DNA from: JADHUC01 sp964617665
Lineage (GTDB): Bacteria > Planctomycetota > Planctomycetia > Pirellulales > Pirellulaceae
Assembly: GCA_964617665.1 (NCBI GenBank)
Contig: CAZUAH010000128.1
Span: 1 to 28,986 of the forward strand
Reading direction: 5' to 3'
Length of the DNA stretch: 28,986 bases
Below the pieces are notes generated by a model. It was not told the origin of the DNA. It did not search any database and saw only the letters and a program-made list of their open reading frames with translations. Position numbers and translations under genes: made by a program. Positions 23,755 to 28,986 of this stretch are shown in pieces (the first letter of the stretch is position 1; each line of letters begins with the position of its first letter).

Positions 23755-25899
23755 CTAAGACCACATAGACTGGATCTGGCTACGGATGCGACGCGACCGT
23801 GGTGTATCGTCCGTCTGCGTATCGTCTTGTTCGTCGTCTGACTCAGTCGCGTTGCAGCATTGAAAATGGCGTTTCACGTCGCTCGGAATGAACCGCGTCA
23901 ATTGCGCAAAGCTGTGATGGTCGGTGCGCCGTCCACGCGCAACATGGTAGTACCGCAGCGGGTAGCACACGTACAGATGGTCTTTCGCCCGCGTCAGTGC
24001 TACATAGAACAGTCGGAGTTCCTCTTCGATCTCTTCATCGTTCCGCGTGGCCATGTCCGAAGGGATATTGCCGTCCGCAGCGTGAATCACGTACACCGAA
24101 TCCCATTCCAACCCCTTGGCCGAATGAATGGTGCTCAGTATCAGGTAGTCCTCGTCCAGCAGAGGAGGGCCGGCGAAATCCTGGGTCGACGTCGGCGGAT
24201 CCAGAGTGATTTGCGTCAGCATTGTCTGCCGATCGGGAAACCGCGATGCCAATTGCTCCAGTTGTTCCAGGTCGCGCAACCGTGGCGCGGCGTTGTCGTA
24301 TTTGTCCTCCAGATACGGTTCGTAGAACTTGCGGACAAGGTGCAGTTGCGATGGCAGTTCCGTATTCTCGCTTCTGGCGAGCCGTTTCATCAGCTTGACG
24401 AACTTGGGCCAATCATCGCGCACCGATGCGGGCACAGTTGCCTTTTCCCACTTCGCAAACTTGCCGTCAGACTGGACCAGCAAGCCCATCAACTGCTTCG
24501 CTCGCCGTGGGCCAATTCCGGGCAACAGTTGCAGTATGCGCGATCCGGCAACCACGTCGCGTGGGTTTTCTGCCAGGCGGAGATACGACATGGCGTCCTT
24601 GATATGGGCCGCTTCGACGAACTTCAAGCCGCCGTACTTGACGTAGGGGATATTGCATCGCGTCAATTCGCCTTCCAGCAGTAGGCTGTGATGTGACGCG
24701 CGATACAGCACCGCTTGTCGGCGAAGGTCGATACCCTCTTCACGTTGCTCCAGGATCTGACGGACCAGGAATTCCGCTTGATCATGTTCATCGAAGCAGG
24801 TGACCACGGCCGGCTTTCCGCCGCTGTCGCGGGACGACCAGAGATCTTTGGTGTAGCGTTCGCGAGCGCCACCGATTACGTGATTCGTCGCGGTTAGAAT
24901 CGGTTCGGTGCTGCGGTAGTTCTGCTCGAGCGTTACGACGCGTGTGCCTGGAAACTCGTTGGGGAAATCCAAGATATTGCGTACCGTTGCCGCTCGAAAC
25001 GAATAGATCGACTGGGCGTCGTCGCCCACGGCCGTCAAGCCATTCCCGTCCGGGCGGAGTAGTTTGAGGGTTTCAGCTTGAATCCGATTCGTATCCTGGT
25101 ATTCGTCGACCAGAACGCAGTCAAATCGACTTCGCACTCGCTCGCCCGTCTCTTCGTCAGCAAGCAACCCGCGCCAGAATAGCAACAGGTCGTCGTAGTC
25201 CAGAATCCCTGCTTCCTCTTTGCGTTGCCCATACGCAAGAAACATCCGTTTCAGCGGTTCCGCATAATCCTGGCACCAGGGATAGTGGTTCGACAGAACA
25301 TCTTGAATCTCTCGGCCGGAATTGACGCAGTGGCTGTAGATGGCCATGCAGGTTCCCTTCCTGGGAAACCGCTTTTCGGTCTTCGACAGCCCCAAGTCGG
25401 TGCGCACTACGTTCAGCAGATCTTCCGAATCGCTGCGATCCTGAATAGTGAAGTCAGGATCGAGCCCGACCGGACGCGCATACATGCGCAGCAGTCGCGC
25501 CGCGGTCGCATGGAATGTGCCACCCCAGACAGAACGACCAGCCTGGTGCTTGTTGTCTTGGCTCGACCGTCCGAGTTGGCGCAACAGGGCGTCAACACGG
25601 CGAAGCATTTCGGCAGCGGCGCGGCGCGTGAATGTCAGCAGCAAGATTCGCGCGGGTGGAACGCCTTGCTCGATCTTGTGTGCGACGCGATGGACCAGGG
25701 TCCGCGTCTTGCCGGTGCCGGCGCCGGCGATGATCAGCAGCGGCTCGTCACCATGTTGAACGGCGCACCGCTGTTCGGAATTAAGACCATCGAAGATTGG
25801 GTTTCCGTCGGATTCCGTCGCCACGGTCGGAGCCCCTCCATAAGCAACTTGAAAAGCAGACTTAGTGTACCAGTCGCCCGACGGCTGAGGAACCGGCAT
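23755..25899 (-). CDS. UvrD/PcrA-family superfamily 1 DNA helicase
   Basis: This 714-residue ATP-driven 3'-5' helicase is expected in DNA repair or replication fork processing. Motifs in order: LNSEQRCAV (Q motif, 39-47), Walker A AGAGTGKT (58-65), LLLTFTRRAAAEM (87-98), DEYQDT (265-270), VGDDAQSIYSFR (291-302), QNYRST (326-331), STIHSAKGLEWD (589-600) and LFYVALTRAKDHLYV (630-644). The start at 25899 (MPVPQPSGDW) is chosen because a longer form from 26100 would run into the divergent ATPase start and has an implausible N terminus. Length equals that of PcrA/UvrD (about 720). Family is sure; whether it is PcrA, UvrD or Rep-like is not. It leads an operon with a hydrolase and small genes. Confidence 0.95.
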   Translation of the reverse strand: MPVPQPSGDWYTKSAFQVAYGGAPTVATESDGNPIFDGLNSEQRCAVQHGDEPLLIIAGAGTGKTRTLVHRVAHKIEQGVPPARILLLTFTRRAAAEMLRRVDALLRQLGRSSQDNKHQAGRSVWGGTFHATAARLLRMYARPVGLDPDFTIQDRSDSEDLLNVVRTDLGLSKTEKRFPRKGTCMAIYSHCVNSGREIQDVLSNHYPWCQDYAEPLKRMFLAYGQRKEEAGILDYDDLLLFWRGLLADEETGERVRSRFDCVLVDEYQDTNRIQAETLKLLRPDGNGLTAVGDDAQSIYSFRAATVRNILDFPNEFPGTRVVTLEQNYRSTEPILTATNHVIGGARERYTKDLWSSRDSGGKPAVVTCFDEHDQAEFLVRQILEQREEGIDLRRQAVLYRASHHSLLLEGELTRCNIPYVKYGGLKFVEAAHIKDAMSYLRLAENPRDVVAGSRILQLLPGIGPRRAKQLMGLLVQSDGKFAKWEKATVPASVRDDWPKFVKLMKRLARSENTELPSQLHLVRKFYEPYLEDKYDNAAPRLRDLEQLEQLASRFPDRQTMLTQITLDPPTSTQDFAGPPLLDEDYLILSTIHSAKGLEWDSVYVIHAADGNIPSDMATRNDEEIEEELRLFYVALTRAKDHLYVCYPLRYYHVARGRRTDHHSFAQLTRFIPSDVKRHFQCCNATESDDEQDDTQTDDTPRSRRIRSQIQSMWS

Positions 25900-26098
25900 G
25901 AATGCGTTCTCAAGGCTTTTCGGCTCCAGGCGATGCCGAGCCTGACCGTCAGATGGGCAACTTGGCGAGCGTTGGTCGCTATCCACGCAGGGCTTGTAGC
26001 GTGACCTTGAGATACCGACAATAATGCGACAACATGGGTCCCACCAGCCGAGCCCGTGATTTTGTCCAAGGCTCGAAACAAGAGAGGTTACCGACAGC

Positions 26099-27448
26099 AT
26101 GGCAAACGGCGATCAGGCGATCGAATCCCTGCGTGCGGCGCTGGATGTTTCCCCGGACAACGTGCCGTTGCGCATCCACTTGGCTCAGACGCTTGGCGGA
26201 TTGGGACGCCACGAAGAAGCGGAACAGGAATACCGCGAAGCGTTGTCGAGAAGCCCGGATGACATGTCGGTGAAGATCGGCTTGGCCGCCTGTTACTTTC
26301 AGCAGAATAAGATCAGTCAGGCGATGGTGATCGTGGAATCTCTGGCGGGCAAGCGTGATACACCAGCCGAAGCCTACGTCCTGTACACACGTCTGCTGCT
26401 TCGCGAGGGCGAGGTTTCCGATGCCGTGGCGCAGTACAAACTGGCCCTGGAGATCGACCCCGACGTCGAGGACATGGAACTGAGCAATCGACTGGGCGTC
26501 GTTCCGGAGGAGGAAGCTGGCGAGGTAGTCGACGGTCGCGTGCGCGAAGCGTGGGGCGAGACGCCGGCGGGCGACTTCACAACCGACATCGAACGACCGC
26601 AGATTACGTTTGACGACGTCGGCGGGATGCAGCCACTGAAGGAAGAGATCCGCATGAAGATCATCTTCCCGCTGAAGCATCCGGAAATGTACGCCGCTTA
26701 CGGAAAGGAGATCGGCGGAGGCATCCTGACGTACGGGCCGCCCGGGTGCGGCAAGACGTATCTGGCACGCGCCACAGCCGGTGAGATCGAGGCTGGCTTC
26801 ATCTCGATCGGTATCAGCGATGTCTTGGATATGTGGATTGGTACCAGCGAACGGAATCTGCACGCGCTGTTCGAGCAGGCTCGTATGAACAAGCCTTGCG
26901 TGCTGTTCTTCGACGAAGTCGATGCACTGGGCGGCCGTCGCAGTGATATGCAAAGCGGAAGCTCGCGCCAGTTGATCAATCAATTCCTGTCCGAGATGGA
27001 CGGAGTAGAGAGTTCCAACGAAGGCGTTTTGATACTGGCCGCGACCAACGCACCGTGGCATGTGGATCCCGCCTTTCGCCGTCCCGGTCGTTTTGATCGC
27101 GTGTTGTTTGTGCCACCGCCCGATCGCGAGGCGAGGGCCGAGATCGGGCGACTGCATTGCTTGGGAAAGCCGCAGGATCGAATCGACTTTGAACAGGTGG
27201 CCAAGAAGACCGATCAATTCTCCGGCGCGGACCTGAAGGCAATCGTGGACATGGCGGTAGAAGCAAAGTTGCGACAGGCGATGAAGACAGGAACGCCGGA
27301 ACCGCTGACCACCAAAGATCTGCTGGCGGCTGCCAAAACGTTGAAGCCGACGACTCGCGAATGGTTCTCGACGGCACGTAACTACGCGCTCTATTCCAAC
27401 CAAAGCGGCGTCTACGACGACGTGATCGAATACATGAAACTGAAGTAG
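26099..27448 (+). CDS. TPR-AAA+ ATPase, single AAA domain of the CDC48/VPS4 kind
   Basis: This is a 449-residue protein, divergent from the helicase. The N-terminal 125 residues hold TPR-like repeats (LGRHEEAEQEYREALSRSPD, GEVSDAVAQYKLALEIDPD), then a linker, then one classical AAA domain (about 168-415). That domain has VGGMQPLKEEI, Walker A GPPGCGKT (213-220), pore-loop-like MWIGTSE (245-251), Walker B LFFDEVDA (269-276), sensor-1 Asn317, Arg fingers Arg328 and Arg331, and SGADL (375-379). A C-terminal tail (about 420-449) follows. It probably forms a hexamer that unfolds or remodels proteins selected by the TPRs. ATG 26099 has AGAGAGG about 11 bases upstream. A TPR membrane protein follows after 11 bases. 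No peptidase domain is present, so remodelling rather than degradation is inferred. Confidence 0.9.
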   Translation: MANGDQAIESLRAALDVSPDNVPLRIHLAQTLGGLGRHEEAEQEYREALSRSPDDMSVKIGLAACYFQQNKISQAMVIVESLAGKRDTPAEAYVLYTRLLLREGEVSDAVAQYKLALEIDPDVEDMELSNRLGVVPEEEAGEVVDGRVREAWGETPAGDFTTDIERPQITFDDVGGMQPLKEEIRMKIIFPLKHPEMYAAYGKEIGGGILTYGPPGCGKTYLARATAGEIEAGFISIGISDVLDMWIGTSERNLHALFEQARMNKPCVLFFDEVDALGGRRSDMQSGSSRQLINQFLSEMDGVESSNEGVLILAATNAPWHVDPAFRRPGRFDRVLFVPPPDREARAEIGRLHCLGKPQDRIDFEQVAKKTDQFSGADLKAIVDMAVEAKLRQAMKTGTPEPLTTKDLLAAAKTLKPTTREWFSTARNYALYSNQSGVYDDVIEYMKLK

Positions 27449-27459
27449 GTTCGGCAGCA

Positions 27460-28740
27460 ATGAGCAGTCCGCATTTTCAACGAGCACAGCTTCTGATTTC
27501 ACAAAACCGTCACGACATGGCCGAGCAGGAACTGCGTCTCGCCTTGGTCGACGATCCGAACAATCCATTCGCTCACGGTCTGTTGTGCGTGTGCCTGCTC
27601 CAGCGGAAAGCCTACGCCGAAGCGACATCCGAAGCTCAGCAAGCGATCCATTTAGCTCCAGACTTGGCATACGGCCACTATATTCTGGCGCTGGTGATGC
27701 TGGAGCGCAATCGTTTTTCCGAAGCGGAAACCGCCATCGGGGAGGCGATCATTTTGGATCCGCAAGACGAGGACTTTTTCGCTCTTCAAGCCGCGATCTT
27801 TCTGCAGCAGAAGAAATGGCAAGCTGCTCTGGAGGCAGCGGACCAGGGTTTGGCCATCGACCCGGAACACGTCCGCTGCGCCAATCTACGAGCCATCGCG
27901 CTGACCAAAACTGGTCGCCGCCAGTCCGCTGCCGACATGATCGAAACAGCGTTGGAAAGAGATCCGGAAAACGCGGACACGCACGCCAACTTGGGCTGGG
28001 TCAAATTGGAGCAACGGCGTCTTAAAGAGGCGTTGGTACATTTCCGCGAAGCGCTCCGGTTGGATCCACAATCGGACTGGGCGCGGGCAGGCGTGGTCGA
28101 GGCGTTGAAAGCGCGAAACGTCATCTATCGCATCATGCTCGCCTACTTTCTCTGGATGGCCAAGCTAAGTGAGAAAGGCCAGTGGTTGGTCATCATAATC
28201 GCCTACGTCGGATACCGGTTCTTGCGGGGGATCGCGAGAAACCAGCCGGAATTGGCCGTATGGATCCAGCCGGTTCTGTGGCTGTATATCGCCTTTGTGG
28301 TGCTGACTTGGATTGCCCAACCGCTGTTCAATCTGATGTTGCGGTTGAATCGCTATGGCCGCTTGGCGTTGTCGCGACGGCAAATTGTGGCATCGAACTG
28401 GGTAGGCCTTTGTATGCTCACTGCGCTGATCCTTCTTGGATTGGGATTAGTCTTGGGGAACGAATCCGTGCTGTTATCGGCGCTGATGTGTGGCCTGCTG
28501 GTGATGCCCATAGCGGTCATCTTCAATTTGGAGGAAGGGTGGCCTCGCCAGGTGATGACTGCCTACACGCTTGGCTTGCTGGCATGCGCCTCGATCAGCA
28601 GCGCTGGCCTCATTTCGGCACCGATCGCAGGCGAAGCGGCAGAAGCGATCGGCACCTTGGCCATGTTGGCGTTTTTCGTCGGCGTCTTTGTCAGCCAGTT
28701 CCTTGCCAACTGGTTGGCTGGCCGGACACCGCGGCGTTGA
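27460..28740 (+). CDS. TPR-containing polytopic membrane protein
   Basis: This 426-residue protein has five to six TPR units in the first 210 residues (for example LRDPE/NADTHANLGWVKLEQRRLKEA and EALRLDPQSDWAR), then six or seven hydrophobic segments (roughly 222-234, 241-257, 268-292, 313-333, 336-356, 366-390 and 395-418). Without a signal peptide, the TPR part is probably cytoplasmic. It starts 11 bases after the TPR-AAA+ gene, so the two are likely cotranscribed, and both carry TPRs. This suggests a membrane platform for the ATPase or its substrate. I do not recognise a named family for the membrane part, and no catalytic motif is visible. The start has only a weak upstream site. Confidence 0.85.
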   Translation: MSSPHFQRAQLLISQNRHDMAEQELRLALVDDPNNPFAHGLLCVCLLQRKAYAEATSEAQQAIHLAPDLAYGHYILALVMLERNRFSEAETAIGEAIILDPQDEDFFALQAAIFLQQKKWQAALEAADQGLAIDPEHVRCANLRAIALTKTGRRQSAADMIETALERDPENADTHANLGWVKLEQRRLKEALVHFREALRLDPQSDWARAGVVEALKARNVIYRIMLAYFLWMAKLSEKGQWLVIIIAYVGYRFLRGIARNQPELAVWIQPVLWLYIAFVVLTWIAQPLFNLMLRLNRYGRLALSRRQIVASNWVGLCMLTALILLGLGLVLGNESVLLSALMCGLLVMPIAVIFNLEEGWPRQVMTAYTLGLLACASISSAGLISAPIAGEAAEAIGTLAMLAFFVGVFVSQFLANWLAGRTPRR

Positions 28741-28860
28741 CAAACCCTCCGAGAACTTGAGCAACGTGAAGAAGTTGGCGCATTGGACCTGAACGACATC
28801 CAAGCTGTTGCTGCTCGAGGTTGACTCCGCCCCCTTTTGCCCTTCCTGGCGTCCGTATGC

Positions 28861-28888
28861 TTGCCATGACACCATGGCCCGATATAGC
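28861..28888 (+). promoter_or_regulatory. Candidate sigma70-like promoter before the last gene
   Basis: TTGCCA (28861-28866, 5 of 6 to consensus) and TATAGC (28883-28888, 4 of 6) are 16 bases apart and lie 42 bases before ATG 28931. The 190-base gap before this gene shows no strong hairpin. Confidence 0.35.
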
Positions 28889-28915
28889 ATGATGCAACAA
28901 CTGGCAACTAATCCT

Positions 28916-28922
28916 AGGGAGG
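28916..28922 (+). promoter_or_regulatory. Shine-Dalgarno of the terminal partial gene
   Basis: AGGGAGG, 8 bases before ATG 28931, is a near-ideal ribosome site and the main support for the truncated gene. Confidence 0.7.
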
Positions 28923-28930
28923 CTGACACA

Positions 28931-28986
28931 ATGATCGAACTTGGTCTGCACACGGACAATTGGCGAACGCTGAGCGGCAGTTTCGA
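28931..28986 (+). CDS. Start of a truncated gene, possibly sugar phosphate isomerase/epimerase
   Basis: Only the first 18 codons are in the window, beginning MIELGLHTDNWRTLSGSF. A near-ideal AGGGAGG lies 8 bases upstream. The opening is like that of TIM-barrel sugar phosphate isomerase/epimerase (xylose-isomerase-like) proteins that I remember from planctomycetes, but 18 residues cannot prove it. Confidence 0.55.
   Translation, partial: MIELGLHTDNWRTLSGSF

Noticed and set aside
25900..26100. Helicase N-terminal extension to 26100
   Set aside because: It would add 67 residues of unusual composition and overlap the divergent TPR-AAA+ start; MPVPQPSGDW at 25899 is the likelier start.
25979..27670. 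563-residue minus-strand ORF across the AAA+ gene
   Set aside because: It is antisense to an AAA+ gene with intact Walker and sensor motifs and has no motif of its own.
1..28986. CRISPR arrays, tRNA or rRNA genes, intact insertion sequences, phage genes
   Set aside because: I looked on both strands and found no regularly spaced repeats, no tRNA-like T-loop context, no transposase and no phage proteins.

Overview
The window looks like a chromosomal segment of a planctomycete, probably of the Pirellulales type. Support comes from a secreted CSPTR-type sulfatase, a transmembrane Hanks-type kinase, TPR-rich proteins, scattered gene order with short or absent Shine-Dalgarno sites, and repeats whose translations (SPKRKRG-like, and EGEAP/SAGASPS-like) I remember from planctomycete genomes. 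The taxon is inference; no rRNA or tRNA gene is visible.

Layout. 1-1038 is the 3' part of a GT39-like membrane glycosyltransferase carrying an in-frame palindromic repeat. 1039-1397 is repeat-rich and without a gene. 1398-5869 (+) holds an LptD/OstA-like outer-membrane protein and a MacB/FtsX-type ABC permease. 5898-8996 (-) holds glycyl-tRNA synthetase (glyQS) and the sulfatase. 9345-12281 (+) is a Ser/Thr kinase with a C-terminal sensor-like region. 12531-16643 (+) holds ilvB, a plsC-like acyltransferase, a CdsA-like cytidylyltransferase and coaD. 16818-22460 (+) is an Fe-S cluster assembly locus: sufR-like regulator, nuoB, sufC, sufB, sufD, a Rieske ferredoxin and a sufT-like MIP18/DUF59 gene. 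22534-25899 (-) is a helicase operon: a UvrD/PcrA helicase, an SGNH hydrolase, a 49-residue membrane protein translationally coupled to it, and a 120-residue unknown. 26099-28740 (+) is a pair: a TPR-AAA+ ATPase and a TPR polytopic membrane protein. 28931 onward is the start of a truncated gene.

How the genes work together. The suf block is the most coherent unit. SufBCD forms the scaffold, the SufT-like protein and the Rieske ferredoxin are likely maturation or electron-transfer partners, and the SufR-like repressor (Cys-X12-Cys near its C terminus) probably senses cluster status. A tandem TTGnCAA palindrome precedes it. The respiratory complex I subunit NuoB, itself an Fe-S protein, is embedded here without other nuo genes. 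No cysteine desulfurase (sufS) lies in the window. The acyltransferase and CdsA-like pair would act consecutively in phospholipid synthesis.

The best candidates for an undescribed system are the TPR-AAA+/TPR-membrane pair, the NuoB-containing suf locus with its tandem operator-like site, and the tiny coupled membrane ORF. Mobile palindromes inside or at the edge of genes are the main genome-structure observation.
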